This document shows positions 34,288-46,600 of a DNA stretch of 64,000 bases, piece after piece. The stretch comes from Beroe forskalii (Eukaryota; Ctenophora; Nuda; Beroida; Beroidae): contig WFMF01000028.1 in NCBI GenBank assembly GCA_011033025.1, positions 124,001 to 188,000 on the forward strand, in the 5' to 3' direction. A model generated the notes under the pieces. The model worked only from the letters and a program-made list of their open reading frames with translations, was not told the DNA's origin and searched no databases. Position 1 is the first letter of the stretch. The number at the start of each line of letters is the position of its first letter. The position numbers and the translations under genes were made by a program.

Positions 34288-34342
34288 CGTTTGATAAGAT
34301 TATTCGTGCAAGAATAACCAAGGTTGCTGAATATGCCTTCAT
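34288..34342 (-). CDS. Galectin-like gene (minus), signal-peptide exon
   Basis: From ATG at 34342: MKAYSATLVILARIILSNG, ending AACG|GTAAGT. It is a hydrophobic signal peptide, matching the exon 1 of the plus-strand paralogue in length, phase and the ILxRIL motif. Confidence 0.75.
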
Positions 34343-34389
34343 ATCCTGAGATAAGCATACTTTTGTTAGGGATATACCGTATTGGAGAA

Positions 34390-35426
34390 TGCTAAGGGCG
34401 GAGCTACAAGATCAAGATAAAAACCGTCTATCACTCGGAACGATTATGGAACACTCAATGTTTCATTGCCCAGCTGCAGTCTTTATAAACGCCACCGTTC
34501 GTCGATTGTTGCAGTACTTAGCGGGGATTAGGAGAAGCAAGGTGACTAGTTGGGAGCCCCGTTGTCAAGTTTTTACAATAAATCTAATTGAGCAGCATGA
34601 ATATTTAGGTTCTTTGGCAATTAGAGACTTGACCGGGTGGCGGATATATTTCAATTTATATAACAGATTGAGGACTACCAAGCTAAATTTGAAATTACAG
34701 AGATTTGGGGCAAGATTTTCCAGTCCTCTCGACTGGATGTCAGTACTGGTTAATGGAGAGTAAAATGGGCGCTCCATGAATATGCTCGATAGTAACGGGG
34801 GTGATTTTATGAAACTGCGACCAAATAATCATTCACGTGACCAACTGATCCTCCGCTGTTGGAAATAACAAAAGAAAGCAAATCGCATCTAATTCCTTGT
34901 GCACCTTCATAACGGCACAGTACAAACCATAAATTTCATTCTCCGCAACGGATAAGTCAGTAATCTCCTATTGAATCAAGAATACGCCACATTGCCTAGT
35001 TTTATAATGCATCAATATTCATGGATTAGGCTCCAAATTATCTCACTCTAGTTATTCTGCTGGGATAAGTTGCTGGTCACGGATCCCAGGTCAACTGATC
35101 GTGGATCATTATTATTAGTCACGGCGGCTTGAACGGTTTATAGTTGCTCAGAATATCCTGCCATCCAAAGTCTTATCTATAAATGCGTATAGGTATATGT
35201 AATTTGTTAGGTTTATACTGCAATGAGCCATTGCACCTGATTGCATTGCCCAGTTTATCCTACACTATGAGTCCGTATGCGAATCGCCAATCAGCGATCT
35301 TTTTTCGCAAGTTACAAACTTGTAAAAATTTTATTTAATTCGAAGATGATAGATGTATTTAACTGATTTTGAGGTTGTTACCACTTACCAATATTACATA
35401 TCTCAATAAATTAAGTTATTCCCTAG
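34390..35426. other. Spacer between the two divergent galectin-like genes
   Basis: This ~1.1 kb lies between the two start codons (34342 minus, 35427 plus), so it probably holds both promoters. The plus ORF at 34389-34763 has no family match or splice context. A direct-repeat-like cluster of GGATC words lies near 35080-35110. Confidence 0.35.
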
Positions 35427-35484
35427 ATGCGTAAGACATATCTATTAACCTGCATTATACTTGTACGAATACTGACAGGATTTG
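35427..35484 (+). CDS. Galectin-like gene (plus), signal-peptide exon
   Basis: MRKTYLLTCIILVRILTGF then G|GTAAGT. It is a typical short signal peptide, and the split Gly codon is completed by the next exon. Confidence 0.8.
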
Positions 35485-35665
35485 GTAAGTCTATATTGAT
35501 AAATTTTAATGGACATACAAATTACAAATCCAGGTGTTTAAAAAAAGGACTAAACCTACACGCTATGTAACTAATACTGCTCGTATTCAATTAATAAATG
35601 TAAGCTTCAAATTTTTTATATTAGAATAAATTAAAAACATATCTGAGAAATTGTATTTTGTTCAG

Positions 35666-36148
35666 GTCTGAGGCAGTCCTTTGAAAGTTGTTTGTTCAAT
35701 GAAACTCCCGACGGCATCAAGCAATTTAAACCTCTGGGTACAATAGAACCGGGATGCCAGTTCATCATTAACTTCGCGTACCACGGGGGCAACTGCATCA
35801 TGTCCTTCAATATCGTTTCTGGGAATTTTCTGAGGATATATCACATGATACTGCGTACAGTCCAACGCACTGTCAAACAGACCTGCCAAAGGAGCACTGG
35901 GGCTTGGGATGTCACATCCACATTAACATCCATCAAAGATATTCTGGTGCAGGGGAACAACCAGGTTGTTGTGGTGATAGATCCCGATGGGTTTTACAAG
36001 GCGACCATGAACGGCGTACAGCTGGATCCCTACCGAATGGATTTAGAGAGGTTTCAAAGTTACGCGTTTTTGTCGATTGTCAACGAAGGAAATTGCGTTG
36101 AACTTGAAGTCGATATAGGGAATAGCTACATTCTGTCCAAATACACGG
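35666..36148 (+). CDS. Galectin-like gene (plus), main exon
   Basis: Starts after TTGTTCAG in the right phase and gives LRQSFESCLFNETPDG, then a galectin-like sandwich: PLGTIEPGCQFIINFAYHG, RIYHMILRT, NNQVVVVIDPDGFYKATMNG and FLSIVNEGNC. It ends at ACGG|GTAAGT, the same place as the donor in its paralogue. If that donor is not used, a TAA follows within three codons at 36154-36156. The frame is intact. It is predicted to be secreted. It lies within a long intron of the minus-strand TRIO-like gene. Sugar specificity cannot be read from sequence. Confidence 0.7.
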
Positions 36149-37449
36149 GTAAGTAACTATCATATCTTGTAGCTTAATAAGTTTATAGTCGGTCAATAAT
36201 CATGAATTTCACCAAAAAATCATTCAGTTGAAAATTTGCGTGTTCGTCACCTAGCGGTCGCATATAGGATTTTAGGCGATAGAAACTCAGCATTTCACCA
36301 ACCAAGAGATTTGCTCTTGACTACCTCTGTAGTCTTGCGGTGTGGGAGCTGTGTGAATATCAATTTCCTCCCACTAAGTACTAACCATTAAAATTTAAAA
36401 TTTTTCAATGTTTAGCTTAACCAAGATATCATGCCATGAAAGCATGGATACTAGAGGTCAAATATAACCTGACTCTTCAATTAAATATCGGAAGTTTTGA
36501 AATGAATCAACTTCCGAATTTTATTGATTTTATTAGAAGTGTTTTCGCAACACACTAAACGACCAGCCGGTTGCTACATTTATTGGTATTTCAAATGCCA
36601 GACAAGTGGTCAGCAAAAGAAGCCCAAATATAGTGAAGAATTTGGTCACAATCCCAAAGTTAACAGCAAAAGACTGCACCATAAATAGAACAACACATAT
36701 CGACCGTTATTTCAACTCAAGCCAAATCATAAAAGCCTTATTTTTATGACAAATACAGTGAAGACTAAGCAATAAACGAGAAAATTTAGAAAAAGAGCAA
36801 ATCAACAGACCATAGCAAAATCATAACAAGCACAGCTCGTAAAGTCAGTTGAAAACCGCATTCTAATAATAGGCTCGAGACACTCAAATGTGGTTTGTTT
36901 CCAGCAACGTATGACAAGGAAGCGCGCGCAGGCCTCACACTTTCATCCCGACTACAGGATATCATAGAATCGTACACTTTTACTAGAATAACTACAGATC
37001 TCAGCTTCATTTAACCACAGATCTCAGATTCTCAAAACCTACCACACGAGATAGTAGATGATCACACAGTGACAGTATCTAGCTTTTAATATAGTGACTG
37101 TTTATTGTATTCTTGCTTGGGAAGCCACAGGAAGGCTTAACAAGCTGGAAGACTGTCTTGATAATGCGTGCCGTGAGTTCTGTACAAACCAAACACACCA
37201 GAAATGGTTGAATTAATATAATATCTAGCTTTACAGACCCAGTGGAATAATTTTTAAAAGTGGCTGGGAATGGGAACTTGATCAAAAATTGGCTTTTTTG
37301 ACTTACTAGTTTCACTGCGATACCAGAAGCAGATTTTTTGCTATGGAACATTGGAGTCCCATTTTTCGAAAGATATCAACTAAAATTACCTCGAATGTGC
37401 TTCATTTAGTGCGAAACACGCCATAAAAGCATAAAATATGATTTATCGA

Positions 37450-37535
37450 CAATCTTCGAAAAGTGCGGTGTCCTGGATTTGAACTCCCATACTCTGCGCG
37501 CATTTCCCAGCGTTATACCACTCGGCTTAATTCTC
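37450..37535 (-). pseudogene. tRNA-like relic
   Basis: The A and B boxes of the RNA polymerase III internal promoter are readable and correctly ordered. The 5' and 3' acceptor segments do not pair and the anticodon stem is poor. It is best read as a decayed tRNA or tRNA-derived SINE. Confidence 0.4.
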
Positions 37536-38603
37536 ATAGTATGATTTACAATTTTACGCGATATATTTATAACACGGCACGTTATTAGTGAGTTGCTAAA
37601 AGTGACTCAAGAAACCATTTCAGACACTTTCTAGCGTGTGAGAGTGTGTTTCTAGCGTGTGAGAGTGTGTTTCAAGCAGCCTGGCAGCAAAAGTTATGAA
37701 TCATGACATGTACAAGGTGTTCAAAATCTATCTAGTATGAAGAATCATATTACACAATGTATTCCACAATATCTGCCAATCTAAATCTGTCTTCCGTAGT
37801 TTAAACCATGCTAAAGATTTGATAAATCCATGAAAGCTTTAATTTGAAGTACTTAGTAAGCAGGGGCTTCGATCCATGGCAAAAAAAAACCTTTCCATTT
37901 CCTTGAACTGCCCGAATTTCAGACTGGCATATAGAAAAGTCACAAAAAGATCGCGAAAATAGTCTGCCCACACCTTCCAAATCGTTAAAACAGCCGGGAA
38001 GTTTATCATATGTCGGGATTTTAAGGAATCTCTCGATTCCCCAAACCAGCCACTACATTCCTCAACCAGCCGGCTGGGCTGGGAATTTAATGGCTGGTTC
38101 GGGAAGCGCGGCGTTCCGCTAATTGGAAATTGGCGCAAAAGGCTGCTCCTTTATAAAATCATTTTTTTCGAAGTCGATGAGTCACAGTGAGGCAGTGAGC
38201 GGCGTAAAATCGAACAGAAACTTTAATAAAAAAATATTTAATCTGATTTTCCGTGAATTTGGCTTTTTGAGTCCGATTTCACAGATTCTTTCCCAAAATT
38301 TGGCTAGGCTTGCCATTCCCTCATTCCCTACTTTATGCCACTGGGTTTACAGATGCTTTTATTATATCTAAGACAAACTTTAATGAAAACATCGTATAAG
38401 ACGTGTGCCTGACATCTGTAAAAAGCAAGGTAAGACGGCAAGGCTACCAATCAACACACTTTCAGCAAGAGAAACGCAAATTGGAGATTTCGGGGGGAAG
38501 ACGTGTCACTCCTACATTAGTACTCTATTAGGTCCAACATACCTAACTCAGAGAGCACCAATTGGAGGCAGGCCTCGCGCACCAATAATACGCGATTGAA
38601 AAG

Positions 38604-38645
38604 TGACGTCATTATCTAGTTTTAAATTGCAAATTGGTGACGTCA
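38604..38645. promoter_or_regulatory. CRE-pair module copy (two perfect CREs)
   Basis: Two exact TGACGTCA palindromes lie 34 bp start to start. Two CCAAT words and CpG-rich sequence lie just to the left. Confidence 0.75.
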
Positions 38646-39045
38646 CACCGCCTCTACTATTCCCGGTAACAGGTCAGTAATTGAGGTGATAATGAGGGCG
38701 TGTTATGGTGCTCTGCTCGAAGTATTACTTCTGATAAATATCAGATTCTGTTATCAGTATCCTGATTCCTGATATAATGACAGCAGCAGAGCATTCGTTG
38801 ACGCGGAGTGTTATCATTAATATTACCATACAAAGTGATATCATGCGGGTCCCAGTAAATCAGAGATAAGAGCCAGGAACACGGTTATTGAGGGCATGGT
38901 GAATGGGGTCACAGGAAGCATTAAGCAACTGTAATGAACTACCCTTTTAAGTCTGAATCCACTGTTCAATAACAGAAATTTAAAGAGGTTGTTTGTTGTT
39001 GTCATAATTGTAACACACTCTAATAATATCAGCACCCAACTCTAC

Positions 39046-39138
39046 CTGGCTCTGCAGGGTTTTCAGCTGGTGTACGTTGGCAACCTCGGACTTGTTGCTC
39101 CCACACTCCGTCCTCCAGAACTTCAGCTTCTCTCGGTA
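39046..39138 (-). CDS. TRIO-like exon: spectrin-type helix
   Basis: Acceptor CCTTCCTTCAG, donor AGCCAG|GTAGAG, phase 0 on both sides. It encodes YREKLKFWRTEC, then VANVHQLKTLQSQ, a heptad-like helix. Confidence 0.8.
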
Positions 39139-40772
39139 CTGAAGGAAGGAAGGGTAAGGATGGGAGGGTAAGTAGAAAATGTTGAACTTTTCGGCCGGTC
39201 TAAATGGAGCATAAGGTCGTGAATAGGCCCACGATGGCTTCACAAGTTCTGTGCCCTGTGTAATAGAAAAAGGGTGCCGTGCTTATTGCCCACAGTGGCA
39301 CAGCTTCAGAGCCTTGTTAAGTTAAAGGTTCTTTTATTCCTGTGTCGAGACAGGATCTAGGTTATGGAGAATCAGTAATACTTTGACGGGGGAAGGTGGT
39401 GTCAAGTAAGATGATCAAATACCAATTATGTAGGCAGATTTTAGCCACTTTCGCATATTCATTATTCACAAACGTATTTGGAATTTTGCTCTAGACCGCC
39501 TAACCATTGAATTCAGCATGATAATAAAAATTAGGGTTATTGTAACATAATATTACAAATCTCTCTAACCCAGTGAGTGGTTGAATAAACTGAGACTCTT
39601 TGCAGGGAAAGGAAGTGACTTCATCACGCGGTAAAGTGAAGCCGTCTTTAATTTGTAGTACTTAAAAAAGTTTAAGGACTGCGGACCGGGAAAGGAAAAT
39701 TGATTAAGCAGTTTTTAGGGTGCTGAAGCTTGGTAGTGAGTTCGAGGCAGACTGCTTATGATGGATTTAAGAGCTGTTAAAGACTGAATAGTGAAGTAAC
39801 AGGGGGAGGAAGTGTAAACTGCAAGACCTCATGGTAGGTGAGAGCAAGATGAGCGTTTCATTCGTTACAAAGGAAGGGGGATAGTGGAAATCAAGTCATG
39901 TTCGAATTCCGTGAGCAGGTGTGCGCTTGAACTCGATCATGCTGACGAATTGAAAACTTTAGCAATGATTCTCGCAACAGGAACATAGGCCTAAATTCAC
40001 AGGGAGGTGTATATTCACTTTTCATGACTGAATTTTTGTCTCAGAAGTGAGAACAAGAACATTCCTCTGCCAGAAGAACAAGATAACAGACGTTACACAC
40101 ACGGACACACACGGATGAAAAGTGTACCAGAGATAAACATAGTGGACAGATTATGGGAACATTTCCGCAAATCTTTCAGTTTTCTTGGAACTTTATTTCT
40201 TATTAAGTTTTGTAGATATCTACTGGCTTGCAGGCTTGATAAATTCGAATATCTTTTATGCAACGATCACAATATATATTTCATGAAATCTGCATTAACT
40301 AAGCTAAAAGCTGCCATCTTTATGTTAGCCTTAAAATGTTTGGTAATGAGGGGCAAGGTTCTAAGGTTTAGCTTGGTGACTTCTATTTATAAGCAACGTA
40401 CAATATAACATGCTTCTTCAATAAATACTAATAAAGAAATAAGGTTGATTTAAATTCACATTTAAACCAAACGTTTCGTAGAATTGATGGTCAATCATGG
40501 TAGCAGGAAATGAATAAAAGCTTTTCTATGTATTCTGTGGTCAAAATTTATTCGTGTTCATAACCCTATGATCAGTCATTATAAACCTTTTCAGCACTGA
40601 AGATGATGTCGAACATCGAATTTTAATTGAAGACCATTAACCTTTCGTTTCCCTTGTATGTCGCAATTAGAGGAAAATTAGAATTTACTTCATCATCAGT
40701 TAAACCTTTTAAAATGAAATCAAATAGACATTATTCATTAAACCCTCCCCAGATTTTCAGGTAGTATCTGAC

Positions 40773-40969
40773 CTTGTCAAGTTGGGGTATGAGATCCTCC
40801 ACTAAGATTTGCAGGAGTTTCTTCCTCAATCCGAACTTCTCGTTGAATTCATCCCACGCGCTCTTAGCAGCTGACATCCTCGTGTTGACGGCTCCGTAGT
40901 CGAATATAATGCAATCCCGGAGGTTGGCACAGTCCATCTCCAGCTCCATTAGGCGGGACTGTTCAACAG
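40773..40969 (-). CDS. TRIO-like exon: spectrin-type helix
   Basis: Acceptor CTCTTTTGCAG, donor GACAAG|GTCAGA. VEQSRLMELEMDCANLRD, then AAKSAWDEFNEKFGLRKK, with the Trp-Phe pattern of spectrin repeats. Two entry bases complete a codon started at 41292, so the join is phase-proven. Confidence 0.85.
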
Positions 40970-41291
40970 CTGCAAAAGAGGGGGGTGAGGGGTGCGGGAA
41001 TAGTGAGGGGGGGTTCGAGAACTGGAGGTGAGGGCTGTGGGAATAGTGAGGGGTATAAGCAGGGGAGATGATAAAATGGTGTCAAAAATCCCAGATGATT
41101 ATTGTTGGCTGGGGAGGAGAATAAAAAAAAGGTGGAGGGAGAATTAGGGAGAAGTTGGTATTTGGGGAATGGGGCATTACATTTACTGTAGAGGAAATAA
41201 AACTGATTCTCTCAAAATCTTTGAAGTTGAAATGTGACTTTTTGATCGCATTCTCTAATAATATCTTAATATGGTGTAAACTTCCACCAAC

Positions 41292-41424
41292 CCATTTGTC
41301 TCTGAAAACTGTTGAAGTCAGCGAAGGTAGTCGTGAGTTTGGTGGAGGAAGTAGGGAACATGCTGTGGGACTTGATGAAGGACTCCCCTTCTTCACTTAT
41401 CCAGTTGTAGACGTTCTTAATACC
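41292..41424 (-). CDS. TRIO-like exon: spectrin repeat helix A
   Basis: VYNWISEEGESFIKSHS is the classic spectrin-repeat start (a conserved Trp followed by Ile-Ser/His-Glu), close to the last repeats of TRIO. Acceptor TCCGCTCTCAG, donor ATGG|GTTGGT. Confidence 0.88.
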
Positions 41425-41594
41425 CTGAGAGCGGAAGTGATATCATTTATACGCTTCCAGACTAACCTACTAAATTACCTCGGGCGATCATGAGTTCATA
41501 AAATTTAAAACCATAAAATTTTAATTTTCCCTTTCCTTATTTTCCTAGTTCCAAGGTAGAGCGGGTACTTAGGGTATTTAGCATCAGTAAATAC

Positions 41595-41678
41595 CTGTTC
41601 AAATTTCCTGAGTTCCAAGCCCTTAGTGAGCTTCTCCTCACGATCTCGCCACGTGAATTTGATGTCGTTGTGGAGGAC
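41595..41678 (-). CDS. TRIO-like exon: spectrin helix C
   Basis: It encodes VLHNDIKFTWRDREEKLTKG, then LELRKFEQ, with donor GAACAG|GTATTT. The Trp-Arg-Asp-Arg pattern and charged heptads are spectrin-like. Phase 0 on both sides. Confidence 0.82.
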
Positions 41679-41862
41679 CTGCAGGATAAATCCTAATTAA
41701 ATCAGAAGGATGGTATAGACAGCTGAATGCTTATTTGCTTGAAAGTATAAATTTTGCACGGGCTGACTGAACAAATTCAGAGAAAAACAACAACCCTGGA
41801 CATGACACACGTCACACAAAATAATACAAAACACGATTTAAAAGTAAGAAGTGACTTATTAC

Positions 41863-42540
41863 AGCGATGTTGGTGAAGGAAGCTGAAGTTCTGAAGGCCG
41901 GAGATCGTCGTAACTTAACGTCTTCCCTCTGTTCCACCTCCCTCTTCCGTCCCACCATGGAGACATTGGACAAGCTCTCGACATTCCTCTTTAGACCACG
42001 GTCTTCCGAATTCACATTCCTCTTTAGACCTCGGTCTTCCGAATTCACATTCCTCTTTAGACCACGGTCTTCCGAGTTCACATTCCTCTTTAGACCCCGG
42101 TTATCCCTCTTCTCCTCTTTCCGATCTCTTGTCTTGGTTTGAGTGTTGAAGGAGGCTGAGGAAGAGGAACGTCGCTTGAACATCACCTCAGTCAGGAAGT
42201 TGTCGGAGACAGAGTGAGACATGAAAGACATCCTCTTGGAGGGAGATTTAGGACTCGGTCTCTTCGTGGGAGGAGGCGAAGAGAAGACACCTCGTCGGAG
42301 AGTGACACTCGATTGTCGAGCATGATTCCGAGGGGCGGTTTTAATAGCATCCGGGGTCAGATAGTGGCTTTGAGAGTGGTTCTGAGTGAAGCTTTTAGAG
42401 TGGGACCTGTTCTCATGATGTCCTGTGATGAGGAAGATGTCGTAGCCGGCAGTGAAGGGGCACCTGTTCTTGTGGTGGGGTCGAGAGGACGAGCATTCTG
42501 TGCAGTAGCACAGAGTGGGCGAGTGGGGGTTACTGGTCAT
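41863..42540 (-). CDS. TRIO-like exon: basic linker with 11-aa repeat
   Basis: The 226 codons from ATG at 42540 form a Ser/Arg/Lys-rich, disordered region with four tandem copies of EDRGLKRNV(N/E)S (33-nt units, 41985-42105). It ends ATCGCT|GTAATA in phase 0 with the spectrin exon at 41678. The acceptor CCATGCAG lies one base before the ATG. That extra base does not fit the phase-0 exit of the exon at 48729, so an unseen exon intervenes, or the ATG is a genuine alternative start. Confidence 0.6.
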
Positions 42541-43613
42541 ACTGCATGGAGGGGATGTATACTTTGTAGAGCTATCAAGTGGGGAGGAGGGTTAGCACCT
42601 GGCATGTAACAAAAGACAGCAAATAACCCTAACTAACACGAAGTTTCAAGTATTTTATTAATGATTTCTGAGACCCTAATGATCGGTCACCAATATACAT
42701 CTAATATTATGGCAGCAAGTTTCTAGGTAACGAGCTTTCAGCTTCGGTAAACGGAAGAAAAAGTTCTAAATGTTATAAGTTTTATTCTGCGAAATACGTA
42801 ATTTGAAAGCGAGATTATATTGAGAAGCATGTTGTTGATCGTTTTGGCACCTTTGTTTTAAAAAGACAACATGGTAGTGAATTTAACTTTAATTCCTTGC
42901 AAGCAAAAATGACAATATGTATAACTAAGAATAGTAGAAAAGTCTCGTACAACAAAAATAAAATTGTCGTGTACGGTGCACAAGACGTATTCGTAGACTT
43001 AAAGTCAGATGGGGGCTGTTAGTTTTCAATGATTCATCGAATAAAAATCAAAAATAATCAAACATGAATAATTCAGACGAAGATCCGATGAACATACAAA
43101 CATTATCAAACATGAGAAAATTATCGGATTAGTGAACTGAAGAGTTTTTCGAATGTAAGAACGCCCCGCAATGGACACCTTGTTTAAACATTTATAACTG
43201 TTTAAAATGATTTACTTGTGATTGTTTGTTTTGAAATGTAATAAAATTTATTGGAGCTTTTTCTACACACTCCCTTCGAATGAAATTCATCAAAAGACAA
43301 TAATTTTGGCCCGAAAAATTCAGGAAATACCAAAGAACAAACCATTTTGAGCAGACAAATAGTACGGTTTAATTTCTAACCATGTCAACACCATACTTTT
43401 GAAGAATCTTGAACAGTCTATAGAAAGAACGGAGGAGTAAATAAGCAGCAAAAAGCAAGGAGTGGTTTATATATAGTGCTTCCTAACTCTAAATTAGTCA
43501 AATTAACAGAAACGACCAACGTGCACAGCACTACGCAGAGTACGTGGAATGAACAACGGAACAAATATTGCACGATTGCAATCCTAACATCCGCACGTGG
43601 TAAATAAGCGATG

Positions 43614-43656
43614 TGATGTCAACAATTCACCATTCTCAACCTTGATAATGACGTCA
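43614..43656. promoter_or_regulatory. CRE-pair module copy
   Basis: TGATGTCAACAATTCACC, ATTCTCAACC, TTGATAATGACGTCAC: site starts 35 bp apart. Same module as 21317, opposite orientation. Confidence 0.7.
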
Positions 43657-46600
43657 CTTTCAACCATCAACTATCCGATATAGAGTGTACCCAAACGCCG
43701 AGGAGCGGCAAGCAATCATCGCAAGCTGTATGCACTAATTTTATATTTTCTATTCTAAGAACCAAAATAACAACAACGGCTGCTCCTCTCGCTCAGTCTA
43801 GCTTCTGGTTACATAAGAGATTAGAGTTCATAGAAATTAAAAAAGTGCATTATTTCTGTACGCGGCTGCACCAATGCTCCGAAGCCGAGGCATTGATTTA
43901 GTGGTTTTGTAAACGCAATCTAGCAACTTACAATGCAGGCTATTGACTGAGTGGGTGCTGTGACTGCAACAAGATAAATGACACGATGAATAGAAAATAA
44001 TATAGTTAAACCAGCAAGTTATAGTAGACGGATAGAGAACTAGGACCACTACCAAGAAATAAAACATTTTACTACACCTATAGCTGCTCGGAGGAAATGT
44101 AATCCTCCAACATCTCGTCTCGTATATATAATGTCTCCCTCTCTTCCTTTTATTATTACAATATTATATATATGAGACAGTCAGAGCTGAGTTGCATGAG
44201 AGATTAGATTTGACAACCATTTTAGAGACTCCACGGGGATTAAAATACTTGCACATCAGCGAAAAATAGCCATTTTGAAGTGTCATCAGTTTACCACTCT
44301 AATCCCTGATAATGACGTAACTTTTACCTGCTTATTGCACCTGTTCGCCCTGTAAAGGGGAGAGGATATAGCATAAACACTTCCCCCGCATGGTTACTAC
44401 CTAACCTAAACCGTACAGTATATATTGCGATTGTTATAGTATGGAATTACGATTTCATTCGGATATATGATAGTTACATTAACGAGTTAACAGGAAAATG
44501 AAGGAAAGGGAGAAGTGAGGTTGGTAGAATTACTCTTTTTTGGGAGGTGTCCACTGCACTTGCTTCATTTCAAACAGGTTATCTAGTCGAGGTAATGGTA
44601 GAGGTAATGGTGAGAGAAAGAGAGGGAGGGAACGGCAATTCTTAAAACCAAATCTTATGTATCTTGAAATGTTCCCGACTCCGGGTAAAATATTCACAGG
44701 CGCACCTAAGTGTGCACTGAAGGAAAGCGCACGGAGCGCACACAAAAACGAGTCACATCAATTCACGTGGTTACATGAGTATTGGGTGAATCAGATGATA
44801 CTTGGTAGACAGTTATCAACCAAACGTCCAAAATTTGGACGTTTGGTTAATATCAAACATGGTCCAAACAACCAAGACTTCGTGTGATAAGAAAAAAAAT
44901 AATAAAAAGCATAGGAAGTAGGAAGTGAGAAATCACAAATCTCAGACAAAAAGCTAATAATGTGTCACGGTCAACATAATCAATAATAAATATTAAGACT
45001 CTTTATATGGGACACGAATGATAATGCAGGTACGCATCTGTCGGAGCTAATAAAAGATGGTTGGTTACAGTACCGTAGGTTCTCAATGGTGAAATGCTTA
45101 GCGTTGTGCGGATTCCGGAGTAGGAACGATAACTTATAATCGGAGAGAATCGTCGAATAATAGCAACATCAACTCTTAAGAGCTAGAACTATATAGGGCA
45201 ACTATAATAGGGCAACTTACTAGTCAACTAAGATAGCGCATGAAACATGAGAAAACTTTTTAAGATTCAAATGAGACTGGCGAAATTTAGATTGCTATTG
45301 AAATGGTGAAATCGAGATTTGACATTGGTGAGATTGAGACTGGAAAGATTGGTGAGTTGAGACTGACTGAGATAACACAAATTCAGTGAGACTAATCCTG
45401 ACTCTCGTTGGATGTGCTCCCAACGATTCCCCGCACTGTTAACTAACCGTGGTTAAAGCAGCTCACTACTCAGTTATAACTACGTATAATTGAGGGTTCT
45501 GCAACAGTATTACCCTCCAGAGCAACTTAGCTGCTCGGGTAGACATGATTCAGCTTTTAAGGGGCTCATAAAACACGGAAACGTTCAATATATAACTAAG
45601 TCGAATGCTACTCAATACTTCAAATCATTGGCTCCACCATTTGGTTTATATGGTACCAGCCAATAAGGAGAGGACCCAAGCTTTAAATTATCGTCGTTCC
45701 CAATAACAAATAAACTACTGAGTATCATGATAGGGGTATCCAATAAAGAATAATAAGAACACGTGTTCTAAAAAGAACACGCAAATAAAGAATAAAGATA
45801 CTATTGTATTCCCTACGAATATGTGAATTTTGGAAATAAAAATAAAAAGTCTTTGATGAGGACATGATGCCAAAATCAACTCAGGGATGGCGTGAGTGTG
45901 TGAGGCAACACAGAAAATATGTTGGTCGGGATTGTACACATTTCACATTGACTCGTGTTGGATGCGCCAATGAACCAAGCTGGGATAGTTAAAATCCGAT
46001 TAAAGGAGCCCAATAAGCGAAATGAATGGTACATATGCCGTGGTAATGAATCAGCTGATGGTGGGGAAGTGATGGCGCTATTTAGCAGAAGAAATGGGCA
46101 ATGACAAGTGACATCGTTATCATGGGCTACAATGGTGAATTGATGACGTATTACCGCCTTGATATGGACTTGTAGATACATGGAGTGAGGGGTTAGGGAG
46201 GGCGAGGGGCGTATTGTTCAATTATACTCAGACTCAGCGGCATTGTAACCTCCCATGGAGCATGGGGTTAGAAATAAATATATCCGATAGGACAATGATC
46301 GGTTGAGATCGAATCTTCATGAAATGGAAGTATATTACATTTCAAAATAAAATAAAAACAGTTAAATTCTAACAGCGGCTTCAAAATCAAAGGTCTCAGA
46401 AGGATGAGATGGTTTTTGATTATTTTATATCGAGGTATTTGCCAGAATGTCAGATAGGTCCAGGGTTACCGGACATTTGGGCAGTGTCCTTGTTTACAAT
46501 ACTAGTGGACACACTCAATATCCAACAAAATCAGATCTCCTCGACACGCAAAAAGAGCAGCATCAACATTATGAGTGTCTAAATCGCAGTGCCGCTCAAA

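Larger units (their letters stand above)
36157..39045. other. TRIO-like intron: no exon, tRNA-like relic, CRE module
   Basis: A minus-strand segment at about 37535-37450 has good tRNA A-box (GCCGAGTGGTATAACGC) and B-box (GAGTTCAAATCC) matches, but its acceptor ends do not pair, so it is a tRNA pseudogene or SINE head. A 24-bp direct duplication is at 37622-37670. CCAAT-containing, CpG-rich text at 38555-38600 leads into a strong CRE module at 38604. Confidence 0.4.

Noticed and set aside
34389-34763. 124-codon plus ORF
   Set aside because: It overlaps the promoter side of the galectin pair, with no signal peptide or family match.
37839-38138. 99-codon minus ORF
   Set aside because: No splice or family support; short words are repeated within it.
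40115-40408. 97-codon plus ORF
   Set aside because: AT-rich, lies in an intron, no recognisable motif or promoter.
44530-44582. Alternative last exon ending KQVQWTPPKKE
   Set aside because: The acceptor is reasonable, but its phase matches no neighbouring exon and it has only 16 codons; kept as a remark only.
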